Shown: piece after piece, positions 19,220-27,975 of the stretch | How positions within the stretch are numbered: the stretch's first letter is position 1 | Layout: every line of letters starts with the position of its first letter | DNA from: Paludibacteraceae bacterium | Lineage (GTDB): Bacteria > Bacteroidota > Bacteroidia > Bacteroidales > Paludibacteraceae | DNA: 64,000 bases | NCBI GenBank assembly: GCA_017517845.1 | Contig: JAFWXW010000028.1 | Coordinates: 1 to 64,000 of the forward strand | Direction of reading: 5' to 3' | The notes under the pieces: model-generated | Database searches by the model: none | Seen by the model: only the letters and a program-made list of their open reading frames with translations | Told to the model about the DNA's origin: nothing | Position numbers and translations under genes: made by a program

Positions 19220-20995
19220 ATGAAAAAACGTATTGTAGATTTATATGATACTCTGCTAAAATGGAGAGAAGATAGAATTCCTGGAAGGCAATTTTTACTT
19301 ATCTTAAGTTTTATAGTTGGTATATTTACTGCTATAGCTGCATGTTTGTTGAAGTGGGCTATACATGGAATTCAGCATTTGCTTACTATAAATTTTGATT
19401 ATTATTCTGGAAACCTTCTTTATTTAATCTATCCAATTATAGGTATTTTGCTTTCTGGATTGTTTGTAAAGTATATACTTAGGGATGATATTAGTCATGG
19501 GGTAACCAAGATATTATATGCAATCTCTCAAAGAAAGAGTATAATGAAACTTCATAATGTGTGGAGTTCTGTAGTGGCGAGTTCGGTAACTATAGGGTTT
19601 GGTGGTTCTGTAGGGGCGGAATCTCCTGTCGTTTTAACAGGTTCTGCCATTGGCTCAAACTTGGGAAGGTTTTTTAAAATGGACCAAAAAACCTTGATGC
19701 TAATGGTTGGGTGTGGTGCGGCAGGTGCTATTAGCGGTATATTTCAAGCTCCTATAGCAGGAGTGGTTTTTACGCTAGAGGTTTTGATGATAGATATGAC
19801 ATTTACCTCTATAGTCCCTCTTTTAATTTCTTCTGTGACAGCCACATCACTCTCATATTTCTTTTTGGGAAAGACTGTGATGTTTACTCTCTCTGGAGAT
19901 GACTTTGCTCTAGAAAGAATCCCAATGTATATTCTTTTAGGGGTGTTATGTGGTTTTGTTTCTCTGTATTATACTAGGGGAATGAATAAAGTAGAAGAGG
20001 GTTTTAGAAAACTTAATAATTTTTGGAGTAAACTTATAGTTGGTTCTTTAGTATTAAGTGCTTTGATTTATTTACTTCCACCACTTTATGGTGAGGGCTA
20101 TGATTCTATCAATCATCTGCTTAGCTTAAATCCTGAGAAACTTTTTGAAAATAGTTGGTTCTTTGGTTTCAGACATAATGAATATGTAGTATTACTATAT
20201 TTGTCGTTGATAGTTATATTAAAACTAGTAGCGACTGCAGCAACTAATGGTGCAGGTGGTGTAGGTGGTCTTTTTGCCCCTTCGTTATTTGTTGGTTGTA
20301 TAGTGGGTTATATTTGTGCTTTAATTTTGCAGATGTGTGGAATAGATGTTCCAGCACAGAATTTTGCTCTGGCAGGAATGGCAGGAGTAATGTCTGGTAT
20401 TATGCATGCACCATTAACTGGGATATTCCTTATAGCTGAACTTTCTGGTGGGTATGATTATTTTATGCCACTTATGATAGTTTCTGTAATTTCTTTTATT
20501 ACCATTTATGTGTTTGAACCTCATAGTATTTATGCTATGCGTTTAGCAAAAAAAGGAGAACTTGTGACTCATCATAAGGATAGAGCTGTACTATGTTTAA
20601 TGAGAATGCAAAATGTAATAGAAACCGATTTGCAGACAATCCGTCCAGAAGCAATGTTGGGAGACTTAATAAAACTTATTTCTACTTCTAAACGAAATAT
20701 ATTCCCTGTAGTAAAAGAAGATGGAACTTTTATTGGTATAGTTTCGTTGGAAGAAGTGAGAAATATAATGTTTCGTCCTGAACTTTATAATAGATTTACG
20801 GTTAAGAAATTAATGACTTATCCTCCAGATAGAGTGGATGTTAGTGAATCAATGGATTCTGTAATGGAAAAATTTGAACAAACTCAAGCGTGGAATTTAC
20901 CTGTGTTAGATGGGGATAAATATGTGGGGTATGTTTCTAAGTCTAAAATATTTAATGCTTATAGAGAAGTTTTAGTAGAGTTCTCAGATGATTAA
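19220..20995 (+). CDS. ClC-family chloride channel/antiporter with CBS domains
   Basis: A 591-residue membrane protein with about ten hydrophobic helices. The ClC selectivity signatures are GSVGAESPVV near 130 (the gating glutamate is present) and GGLFAPSLF near 350. The cytoplasmic tail (about 445-585) contains two CBS domains (NIFPVVKEDGTFIGIVS and WNLPVLDGDKYVGYVS) that may bind nucleotides. The gating glutamate suggests either a channel or a Cl-/H+ exchanger. I chose ATG 19220; a GTG precedes it directly. Confidence 0.93.
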   Translation: MKKRIVDLYDTLLKWREDRIPGRQFLLILSFIVGIFTAIAACLLKWAIHGIQHLLTINFDYYSGNLLYLIYPIIGILLSGLFVKYILRDDISHGVTKILYAISQRKSIMKLHNVWSSVVASSVTIGFGGSVGAESPVVLTGSAIGSNLGRFFKMDQKTLMLMVGCGAAGAISGIFQAPIAGVVFTLEVLMIDMTFTSIVPLLISSVTATSLSYFFLGKTVMFTLSGDDFALERIPMYILLGVLCGFVSLYYTRGMNKVEEGFRKLNNFWSKLIVGSLVLSALIYLLPPLYGEGYDSINHLLSLNPEKLFENSWFFGFRHNEYVVLLYLSLIVILKLVATAATNGAGGVGGLFAPSLFVGCIVGYICALILQMCGIDVPAQNFALAGMAGVMSGIMHAPLTGIFLIAELSGGYDYFMPLMIVSVISFITIYVFEPHSIYAMRLAKKGELVTHHKDRAVLCLMRMQNVIETDLQTIRPEAMLGDLIKLISTSKRNIFPVVKEDGTFIGIVSLEEVRNIMFRPELYNRFTVKKLMTYPPDRVDVSESMDSVMEKFEQTQAWNLPVLDGDKYVGYVSKSKIFNAYREVLVEFSDD

Positions 20996-21002
20996 ATTTT
21001 AT

Positions 21003-21010
21003 TATCTTTG
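21003..21010 (+). promoter_or_regulatory. -7 box of the LptF/G gene
   Basis: TATCTTTG, 10 bp before the ATG at 21020. The TTG at 21008-21010 is part of the box and not a start codon. The 5' leader would be only a few bases. Confidence 0.65.
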
Positions 21011-21019
21011 CAATTGTTT

Positions 21020-22099
21020 ATGCTAAAAAGAATAGATTTTTATATAATTAAGAAGTTCCTGGGCACTTATTTTTTGTCCATTATTCTAATCATAAGTATT
21101 GCTATAATAATAGACATTACAGAGAAAATGGATGATTTTTATAATGAAGGTCTAGATTTTAATACTATTCTTTTTGATTATTATATTTATTTTGTTCCTT
21201 ATTACATAAATCTTTTCAGCTCATTATTTACTTTCATTGCAGTAATATTTGTTACTTCCAAGTTGGCGTTTAATTCTGAGATAATAGCCATGTTAGCAGG
21301 GGGAATTAGTTTTAAACGAATTTTAGTTCCATATCTAATTTCTGCCGCTATAATAGCTTTGTTTACATTTTATATTAGTTCTGAAATTATACCTCCAGGG
21401 ATAAGAGAAAGATTGAAGTTTGAATATAAATATATAGAACATAAGCAGTTTGAATCTAGTCTAGAACATCAACAACTAAAGATTTCTGAGAATGAGATAA
21501 TATATGTCGAGAGGTATGATTTGGATAAGAATATAGGGTATAGATTTTCTTATGATAAATTTGAGGGAAAGAAATTAGTGGAAAGAATTACTGCTATGAG
21601 AATACAATATGATTCGCTATATAATTGGACGGCTTATAATTGTATGCAGAGGAAATTTATTGATTTGAAAGAAGAGGTCGAAACAAAATCTGAGTTGAAA
21701 ATGGAACTTAATATGATTCCTAAGGATTTTATTAAGGTGGTCAAAGAATATGAACAATTAACTACAAGTGAATTAATAGAGTATTTACAAGTGCAGAGTA
21801 AAAGAGGTCTTTCTGGGCTTAATGCGTACGAACTAGAACTGCAAAAACGTATTGCGAATCCGTTTGCTGCATTTATTTTGACTATAATAGGGGTTTCTGT
21901 GGCGTCTAGAAAGTCGAGGGGAGGAACAGGTTTTCATATTTTTATAGGATTCCTATTGAGTGTAACCTATATTCTATTTAATATGGTGTCTTCTTCTCTA
22001 ACTATTAAGGCTGGTTTGAATCCAACCATTTCTGTTTGGTTGCCCAATATTCTTTATCTAGGCATTGGTGTTTACTTATATAAGATAGCTCCAAAATAA
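21020..22099 (+). CDS. LptF/LptG family permease (YjgP/YjgQ)
   Basis: Inner-membrane subunit of the LPS export ABC transporter. The 359 residues have the family layout: three N-terminal membrane helices (about 15-37, 60-85, 100-122), a periplasmic beta-rich domain (about 130-255), and three C-terminal helices (about 275-355). LNAYELELQKRIANPFAAFIL is the conserved coupling region. It functions with LptB and the other permease, neither of which is adjacent. It links functionally with the OstA-like gene at 7102. Confidence 0.88.
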   Translation: MLKRIDFYIIKKFLGTYFLSIILIISIAIIIDITEKMDDFYNEGLDFNTILFDYYIYFVPYYINLFSSLFTFIAVIFVTSKLAFNSEIIAMLAGGISFKRILVPYLISAAIIALFTFYISSEIIPPGIRERLKFEYKYIEHKQFESSLEHQQLKISENEIIYVERYDLDKNIGYRFSYDKFEGKKLVERITAMRIQYDSLYNWTAYNCMQRKFIDLKEEVETKSELKMELNMIPKDFIKVVKEYEQLTTSELIEYLQVQSKRGLSGLNAYELELQKRIANPFAAFILTIIGVSVASRKSRGGTGFHIFIGFLLSVTYILFNMVSSSLTIKAGLNPTISVWLPNILYLGIGVYLYKIAPK

Positions 22100-22264
22100 A
22101 AACCGCACTGTCATTTGTGATCCAAACTTAGAAAAGAAAGGATTTGAGGCTCCGGTTATCTTTGTAATCTACCCAGACCATAAGGACAGTAGCACGCCAT
22201 TGACTAACCCGAAGTTTCTCGGTTAATAATAGATTGTTAAGTTTCCCAAAATGTATCAGTGCGG
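22098..22264 (-). ncRNA. ssrS: 6S-like structured RNA (possible Bacteroidales-1/6S RNA)
   Basis: A minus-strand RNA of about 165 nt. Its ends pair as CCGCACTG (22264-22257) with CAGTGCGG (22110-22103), followed by T5, so the closing stem doubles as the terminator. A second stem pairs AAACTTA (22244-22238) with TAAGTTT (22130-22124); between the stems lies an internal loop, and inside is a large bubble with a small hairpin. Size, closing stem, bubble and self-promoter fit 6S RNA, which inhibits RNA polymerase in stationary phase. Strand is set by the promoter at 22270-22301. I identify it by architecture, not by remembered sequence. Confidence 0.6.
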
Positions 22265-22269
22265 CAGTA

Positions 22270-22301
22270 CAAAGATAATATTTAATTTTTGATTGTGCAA
22301 G
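22270..22301 (-). promoter_or_regulatory. Promoter of the 6S-like RNA
   Basis: On the minus strand CTTG (22301-22298), a 20-bp spacer and TATCTTTG (22277-22270). The predicted start falls at the first base of the closing stem, near 22264. Confidence 0.75.
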
Positions 22302-22324
22302 ATAGGATGGGGAGGTCTTGATAG

Positions 22325-22355
22325 TGTAGGGACGTAGCGTGCTGCGTCCGTTTTT
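22325..22355 (+). repeat. Short palindromic repeat, copy 1, with T run
   Basis: TGTAGG leads into arms GGACGTAGC (22330-22338) and GCTGCGTCC (22341-22349), then G and T5. It shares its frame with a copy at 32518 but has different, still pairing, arm bases. The T run may let it act as a terminator. Confidence 0.65.
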
Positions 22356-22391
22356 ATTTTGTAATTTTTTTTGAAAATTTTTGCGAAAAAA

Positions 22392-22423
22392 TTTGGAAGT
22401 TATTTGAAAAGGTTATATATTTG
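22392..22423 (+). promoter_or_regulatory. Promoter of perR
   Basis: TTTG (22392-22395), a 20-bp spacer and TATATTTG (22416-22423): a full consensus match. The operator palindrome begins 14 bp downstream. Confidence 0.85.
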
Positions 22424-22437
22424 CAATGAAATTAAAA

Positions 22438-22452
22438 TTGTAATCATTACAA
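22438..22452. promoter_or_regulatory. PerR/Fur-type operator
   Basis: TTGTAATCATTACAA is a perfect 7-1-7 palindrome, the layout of PerR boxes (TTATAATnATTATAA). It lies just after the transcription start of the regulator gene, so it fits autorepression. Confidence 0.8.
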
Positions 22453-22483
22453 ATTGGTAATGGTAATAAAAAAGGAGGTGCAA

Positions 22484-22924
22484 ATGCCAGTTAAAATAAA
22501 AGCATATTTACAAGAAAAAGGAATTAATCCTTCTATGCAGAGAGTGGCTGTAATGCATTATCTATTAAATAATTTCACTCATCCAACGGTTGATGAGATA
22601 CATTCAAACCTTTCTGATAGTATTCCAACCCTGTCTAAAACTACAGTTTATAATACTCTGAAAGTTTTAGTAGATAATGGAGCGGCGTTGCAGCTTACGA
22701 TAGATGAGAAAAACACTCGTTACGACGGAAATATTACTCCTCATGCACACTTTATCTGTCTAGGATGTGGTTGTGTACACGATGTGGAGCCAATAAAACT
22801 CGATGAGGTAAGTCTATCAATGTATAAAAACTTGAGAATTACAGAAACTCAGGTCTATTATAAAGGATTTTGCGAAAAATGTTATCAAGAAAAGCTTCTG
22901 AAAGAGGCTGAGAATAAAAAATAA
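22484..22924 (+). CDS. Fur-family transcriptional regulator, probably PerR
   Basis: A 146-residue metal-dependent repressor. It has the winged helix (QRVAVMHYLL to KTTVYNTLKVLVDNG, residues 20-70), the metal-binding HAHFICLGCG near 90 and two CxxC pairs (CLGC and CEKC) for structural zinc. The neighbours are a rubredoxin and two rubrerythrins, and a PerR-type box precedes the gene, so a peroxide sensor fits better than Fur. I chose ATG 22484, which has AGGAGG 7 bp upstream, a rare strong Shine-Dalgarno for this phylum; upstream TTG/ATG codons fall beside the operator. Confidence 0.85.
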   Translation: MPVKIKAYLQEKGINPSMQRVAVMHYLLNNFTHPTVDEIHSNLSDSIPTLSKTTVYNTLKVLVDNGAALQLTIDEKNTRYDGNITPHAHFICLGCGCVHDVEPIKLDEVSLSMYKNLRITETQVYYKGFCEKCYQEKLLKEAENKK

Positions 22925-22942
22925 ACAATTAAAAATAATGTT

Positions 22943-23053
22943 ATGAAAAAATTTGTATGTACAGTATGTGGATATGTTCACTATGGCGAACAACCACCAG
23001 CAGTTTGTCCAAAATGTAAACAACCAGCTAAGGTGTTCAAGGAAGTTAAATAA
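22943..23053 (+). CDS. Stand-alone rubredoxin-domain microprotein
   Basis: A 36-residue protein: [18 protein letters not shown] followed by a CPKC pair. Its four cysteines make an iron site of the short rubredoxin type. It is nearly the same as the N-terminal domain of the rubrerythrin at 23159, so it probably arose from that domain or the reverse. It may shuttle electrons to the peroxidases. It lies 18 bp after perR and 105 bp before the rubrerythrin. Confidence 0.85.
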   Translation: MKKFVCTVCGYVHYGEQPPAVCPKCKQPAKVFKEVK

Positions 23054-23158
23054 TAAAACAGAAAAAAGGAGAGTTGAGAAAGGAGAAAGGATAAATAAAT
23101 ACATCCAACAACTCAACATTTAGGTAAATAGAATTAATAATTAGTAAAATATACAATC

Positions 23159-23707
23159 ATGAAAAAATTTATATGTACAGTTTGCGGATATGTTCACGAA
23201 GGTGAAACCGCTCCAGAATTTTGCCCACAATGTAAACAACCAGCTAATAAATTTAAAGAACTAGAACAAAATGGTGCTTTAGAGTTTGTAACAGAACACG
23301 TTATCGGTATCGCTGCAGATACAGATGATGAAATGAAAAAAGACCTTAACGCTCACTTCCTTGGCGAAGCAACAGAAGTAGGTATGTACTTGGCTATGAG
23401 CCGTCAAGCAGATCGTGAAGGTTATCCAGAGATAGCAGAAGCATTTAAACGTTATGCTTGGGAAGAAGCAGAACACTGTGCAAAATTTGCAGAACTATTA
23501 GGTGAAGTGGTTTGGGATACCAAAACCAACCTTGAAAAACGTATGAATGCAGAAAGTGGTGCTTGTGCAGACAAAATGCGTATTGCTAAACGTGCAAAAC
23601 AATTAGATCTAGATGCTATTCACGATACAGTTCACGAAATGGCAAAAGACGAAGCACGTCATGGTAAAGGTTTTGAAGGATTATACAAACGTTATTTTGG
23701 TAAATAA
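23159..23707 (+). CDS. Reverse-type rubrerythrin (N-terminal rubredoxin)
   Basis: NADH-dependent hydrogen-peroxide reductase type protein. The 182 residues begin with the rubredoxin domain ([15 protein letters not shown]; 1-35) and continue with a four-helix diiron domain (about 45-180) with ligands in [36 protein letters not shown] and [12 protein letters not shown]. Domain order is reversed relative to the classical protein at 23762. Translation signals are Bacteroidota-like (AT-rich), and codon use (CGT, GGT, AAC) points to high expression. Confidence 0.93.
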   Translation: MKKFICTVCGYVHEGETAPEFCPQCKQPANKFKELEQNGALEFVTEHVIGIAADTDDEMKKDLNAHFLGEATEVGMYLAMSRQADREGYPEIAEAFKRYAWEEAEHCAKFAELLGEVVWDTKTNLEKRMNAESGACADKMRIAKRAKQLDLDAIHDTVHEMAKDEARHGKGFEGLYKRYFGK

Positions 23708-23761
23708 GAAATTTTTCTTACCTTCACAACCTAAATTATCAACAATTAAACAATTAGTGTT

Positions 23762-24337
23762 ATGAAAAGCATAAAAGGAACAAAAACAGAAAAAAATCTT
23801 CTAACTGCTTTTGCAGGTGAAAGCCAAGCTAGAAACAGATATACATTTTTTGCTAGTGTTGCAAAAAAAGAAGGTTACGAACAAATTTCTGCAAACTTCA
23901 CAGAAACAGCTGAACAAGAAAAAGAACACGCTAAAAAGTTCTTTAAATATCTAGAAGGTGGTGATTTGGAAATTACTGCAACTTACCCTGCTGGTAAAAT
24001 CGGTAATACTATCGAAAACCTAAAAGCAGCTGCTGCTGGCGAACACGGAGAATGGGCTGTTGACTATCCAGAAATGGCAAAAGTGGCTGACGAAGAAGGT
24101 TTCCCAGAAATCGCAGAAACCTATCGCAGAATTGCTACAGTAGAAAAAATGCATGAAGACAGATACAACCGTTTCTTACAAAATATCCTAGACGGTAAAG
24201 TATTTGTGAAAGACACAGAAGTAACATGGCAATGTCGTAACTGTGGATATATTCTAACAGGAAAAGAAGCTCCAGAAGAATGCCCAGCTTGCCAACATGC
24301 TAGAGCGTATTTTGAAGTTAAGAAAGAGAATTATTAA
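23762..24337 (+). CDS. rbr: Rubrerythrin, classical type
   Basis: Diiron peroxidase that removes hydrogen peroxide in anaerobes. In 191 residues, the ferritin-like domain comes first (MKSIKGTKTEKNLLTAFAGESQARNR type start; ligands in AGESQARN, ETAEQEKEHAKKFF, EYRRIATVEKMHEDRY-like segment) and the rubredoxin last (WQCRNCGYI near 157, CPAC near 174). It ends the perR-rubredoxin-rubrerythrin cluster and is followed by a strong terminator. Confidence 0.96.
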   Translation: MKSIKGTKTEKNLLTAFAGESQARNRYTFFASVAKKEGYEQISANFTETAEQEKEHAKKFFKYLEGGDLEITATYPAGKIGNTIENLKAAAAGEHGEWAVDYPEMAKVADEEGFPEIAETYRRIATVEKMHEDRYNRFLQNILDGKVFVKDTEVTWQCRNCGYILTGKEAPEECPACQHARAYFEVKKENY

Positions 24338-24359
24338 TATATTTTAAGATGTTGGTTTT

Positions 24360-24393
24360 GAGGTTGACAATATATTGTCAGCCTCTTTTTTTT
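24360..24393 (+). terminator. Terminator of the rubrerythrin cluster
   Basis: An 11-bp stem (24360-24370 with 24375-24385, one G-U pair), 4-nt loop and T8. Confidence 0.92.
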
Positions 24394-24453
24394 ATTTAAT
24401 ACTACGGCATTTTTAATTAATATATTTTATAGCACTAATAGTAAAATTCTCTA

Positions 24454-24461
24454 TAATTTTG
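24454..24461 (+). promoter_or_regulatory. -7 box of the large T9SS cargo gene
   Basis: TAATTTTG, 39 bp before the ATG at 24501. No clear -33 element. Confidence 0.5.
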
Positions 24462-24500
24462 ATTGTATAAAATTTTAATAAAACGTTTGAATTAAGAGTT

Positions 24501-27500
24501 ATGAAAAGATTTTACTTATTAGTATTAATACATATGTTTATTAATATCTCAGTGTCTTCTGCCAAGGTTGCAGAAGTGACTATGTCTATGTGTTCAGGTG
24601 AATTGAGAAATTTACAAAGTGTTAACAAAAAAGAATACTCTTCAGTCGAAATTCAAAGAGGTGATTCTATTAAACTTACTGTAGAATTGGCAGGTGATTT
24701 GACGAATGTTAATCGTCATTTTTTATGGCAAATATCGACAGATGCAGAGAATTGGGAAGTTGTCAATCCTTATACTTTGGAAGATAGTGAATATGAAGAA
24801 CTTATACTAGAAGAAGGAGTGAAATATTATCGAGTAGTGATTTTGACAGATTATAATCTTTATTTCCAATATGAAAATATAGAAGATTGTGAAGATTGCG
24901 AGATTTCTGATATTGTAGAAGTGATTTGTAAATCTTTGGATTTAACCTACGAAGTATTAAACCCCAAACCTTGTTTGGCTACAGAGTTATTAAAATTAAG
25001 AATTTCTGTGAAAAACCCATTTTCTAGAGCTGTAGAGAATGTAAAAGTGAATATTGTAGATTTTTCTGTTGAGGAGTTACATTTTTCAGCGTTGGATAAG
25101 TTCAGTGATTTTAATGATTCTATATCGCAATGGAATGTAGGAACATTGTTGGCTGGCGAAACAAAGACAATAGATATTGGTATAAAGTCTCCTATAAATT
25201 ATTTGTCTTTTGGTGTGTATATATCTTCTGTTGAAGACTTACGTTGGCAAGATTATGGATATGCTGCCACAAATATGTATATAGATGAAGTCTTTAGAGA
25301 ATATAAAGGCAATAGCTATCTTTTTTCTACTATTGAGGTTTGTGGATCATTGAAATCAAATATTGTGGATATTGCATCATGTTGTGGTATAAAAAGCAAT
25401 AATATTAGATTTTATGAGGACAAAGAGAGGCTGAATGAAGTAATAAATATTGATACTTCAATACCAACACCAAAAGAAGGTAAAACATATTATGTAGTAG
25501 GAGTTGATAAAAGTGGTTGTGAGAGCAAGATGACAGATTTTCAGTTAATTGTAAAGGAAGCCCCCAAGATGGTTAAAGCAGAACCAGAAGATACAGTTTT
25601 ATGCAATATAGATGGAGAAAGGGTGAATAAAGTAGCAATAAATTATAAAATAGAAGGAGGAAAGCCTCCATATACCATATATTATTCAAGCCAAAACATA
25701 AACTATCCAGACTATTATATTAACAATTATGTAACAGTACAGTCTGCGGAAGGTAGTTTTGAGGTATTCCCCTCTATGCCGTCTGAATATAAAATTACGT
25801 CTATTTCTTCTCAAGATTATTGTTCGGCAGACCAAGATGTGTCGCCATTTAGAATCTATATGCCACGTTTACGTAGATATTATAACAGCACTTTACTTGA
25901 AAATAAATTGGTTGGAGAAGATTACAAGGTGTCTTTTGATGATTTAGATGGGGAGTTTGATACGTATCAATGGCAAGTGTCATACGACAATGGAAAAACA
26001 TTTGAGGATTTAGAAGATTCAGTAAACCCAACACTAGATGCAAATAATGTGGTTTCTGGTGCTAAAACTTCAAAACTTAAAATATCAAATCTTAGTGCAA
26101 GTCCTGAAACTGCTAAGTATAGAGTTAAACTCTCAAATAGTAGTACTCCATGTATAGTTAATTATTCTAATCCTTCTACGGTGAGAATGTATAGTAACTC
26201 TATGCTATCGCTTAATATCTTTTCTGATGATTTAGGTGAAGAATATATTTGTGAAAATGAGAAAGTAGAATTAAGGTGTGAGATATTTAATGGCAATGTA
26301 AAAGACTATGAAGATGTGGAGATAAAATTGGATTTATCTGATTCAATAGCTGAATTAGTAGTAATTCCAAGTTGTGGAACCTACGATTATGAGACAAAAA
26401 TATGGTCTTTTGATAAATTGGAAATGGGAAGTCGTGAGAATGTATCAGTATCATTTACTGCAAAAAAAGATGCAATTATAAGATTTGATTGTGGCAGTGA
26501 GAGTACGTCTGCCAGTTTTAGGGTATTGGGAACTCCTGTTATAGGAACACTACAAAGTCCTGAACCAGTTTGTGATGGTGCAAATCTATGTGCTCAAGTG
26601 CCAGAGATTCAAGAGGGGGCAGGTGTGACTGGTGTAATTTGGCATTTAGATGATATTTTAATTGATTTAGGTACGGTTTTGTTCAAAGAAAATAATGGTT
26701 CTTTATTGCAATGCGAAGTAGTGAATAAGTGTGGTTCTACAATGTCAAACAAGGTACAAGTTGAAGTAATAGGAGCACCAGAGATAGGAATGATAGACGA
26801 AAACATACACTCAGTATGTGAAGGAGAAGCTTTGAATATCTCTGTTCCTACAATTGAAACAAATGGGAATGCTGATGTAAGAGGGAGATGGGTTTTAAAT
26901 GGTGAGACATATACAGAAGGAACTCCAATTGATAAGACAAGTGAACCGTATTATGAACTTCGTTATGAAGTAGAAGGTGAGTGTGGCGGTGTAATAAAAA
27001 GTCCATGGGTATGTTCTTTTGTTGTGCTTGAAAGTATAGTACTAGGAGAACTAGAAACTCCAGAACCTATTTGTAATGAAACTTATTTCGCTCCGATAGC
27101 TCCAAATATTTCTTTTAAAGGAACAGAATATGTTTCCGATAGATGGGTGTTGGATGGCGAGGAATATGATTTTGATATAATCTCATACGATAAAAATGGG
27201 AAAAAACTTCATTATGAAATAATTCAATCTTGTAATGGCAAAGAGAGTGTGGTAAAATCAAATGAAGTGGAGATTACAGTACTTCCTCCAGTAGAAATCT
27301 CTGATATTCCAGAAGTGTATGAATATAAAAAAGGGAATGCTTTGGAGTTGATTAATCCTACAGTTGAGTATGCCGTTGAACCTAATGAATATATTAAATA
27401 TAATTCTAAATGGACTTTGCTAGATGAAGATGAGTATGTAGTTTTAGAAGATTATATGGGTCAGCCAATTTATGATAATGAAGTGATTAAACAAGTAAGA

Positions 27501-27884
27501 TATGAGGTGAACCCTGTAATATACTTATCTCCTGAAATCTACTATCAGTGTGAACGAGTGTATTCTAATGTAGCAAAACTTATTCAAGAAGAGGCGACTG
27601 CAATAGAAGTTGTAATGGCAGATGATGAAGAAACAATTTGGGCTACGGCTATTACACCATACAATAAAAATGGATTGAATGATACGTTTGCAGATGGTAT
27701 GCATATAAAAGTTTTTGACAGTCGTTTGCAACAAATTTTTGAAGGAGAGAATGGTTGGGACGGTACTGCAAATATGGGTTCTCGTGGTATTGGTTCGATA
27801 CAACCTCCAGGTGTTTATTACTATTCTGTAAAGTTGCCAAACGGAGAAAAGAAGCTTGGATTGATAGAAATTGTTAGAATGTAA
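24501..27884 (+). CDS. Large secreted protein with T9SS C-terminal domain
   Basis: An 1127-residue exported protein of unknown role. Residues 1-21 are a signal peptide (cut after SSA). The middle is beta-rich and carries three tandem repeats beginning near 674, 758 and 844 with the pattern IGxLxxPEPVCxG, a W near +30 and a late C-G pair; they resemble Ig-like adhesin modules. The last 80 residues (from ATAITPYNKNGLND near 1048, with VFDSRLQQIFEG, GWDGT, PPGVYYYSVKL) match the gliding-motility-associated (CHU_C, type B) C-terminal domain that targets cargo to type IX secretion. Probably cell-surface or secreted; adhesion is a guess. Confidence 0.8.
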   Translation: MKRFYLLVLIHMFINISVSSAKVAEVTMSMCSGELRNLQSVNKKEYSSVEIQRGDSIKLTVELAGDLTNVNRHFLWQISTDAENWEVVNPYTLEDSEYEELILEEGVKYYRVVILTDYNLYFQYENIEDCEDCEISDIVEVICKSLDLTYEVLNPKPCLATELLKLRISVKNPFSRAVENVKVNIVDFSVEELHFSALDKFSDFNDSISQWNVGTLLAGETKTIDIGIKSPINYLSFGVYISSVEDLRWQDYGYAATNMYIDEVFREYKGNSYLFSTIEVCGSLKSNIVDIASCCGIKSNNIRFYEDKERLNEVINIDTSIPTPKEGKTYYVVGVDKSGCESKMTDFQLIVKEAPKMVKAEPEDTVLCNIDGERVNKVAINYKIEGGKPPYTIYYSSQNINYPDYYINNYVTVQSAEGSFEVFPSMPSEYKITSISSQDYCSADQDVSPFRIYMPRLRRYYNSTLLENKLVGEDYKVSFDDLDGEFDTYQWQVSYDNGKTFEDLEDSVNPTLDANNVVSGAKTSKLKISNLSASPETAKYRVKLSNSSTPCIVNYSNPSTVRMYSNSMLSLNIFSDDLGEEYICENEKVELRCEIFNGNVKDYEDVEIKLDLSDSIAELVVIPSCGTYDYETKIWSFDKLEMGSRENVSVSFTAKKDAIIRFDCGSESTSASFRVLGTPVIGTLQSPEPVCDGANLCAQVPEIQEGAGVTGVIWHLDDILIDLGTVLFKENNGSLLQCEVVNKCGSTMSNKVQVEVIGAPEIGMIDENIHSVCEGEALNISVPTIETNGNADVRGRWVLNGETYTEGTPIDKTSEPYYELRYEVEGECGGVIKSPWVCSFVVLESIVLGELETPEPICNETYFAPIAPNISFKGTEYVSDRWVLDGEEYDFDIISYDKNGKKLHYEIIQSCNGKESVVKSNEVEITVLPPVEISDIPEVYEYKKGNALELINPTVEYAVEPNEYIKYNSKWTLLDEDEYVVLEDYMGQPIYDNEVIKQVRYEVNPVIYLSPEIYYQCERVYSNVAKLIQEEATAIEVVMADDEETIWATAITPYNKNGLNDTFADGMHIKVFDSRLQQIFEGENGWDGTANMGSRGIGSIQPPGVYYYSVKLPNGEKKLGLIEIVRM

Positions 27885-27893
27885 ACCTCTAGT

Positions 27894-27924
27894 TTGTTTT
27901 TTTGCTTTTTTTACATTATTTTTG
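27894..27924 (+). promoter_or_regulatory. Promoter of sdhCAB
   Basis: TTTG (27894-27897), 19-bp spacer, TATTTTTG (27917-27924). Full consensus; leader about 45 nt. Confidence 0.8.
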
Positions 27925-27975
27925 TAAGGTTTTTAAGTATAATTTTAATTTATTTATAAATAAACAAAAAAGATT

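Noticed and set aside
22157..22164. TATCTTTG inside the 6S-like RNA, plus strand, as a perR promoter
   Set aside because: No -33 TTTG at proper distance, and a full promoter lies closer at 22392-22423.
22100..22265. Plus-strand reading of the 6S-like RNA
   Set aside because: The closing stem is symmetric, but the promoter and the T run both favour the minus strand.
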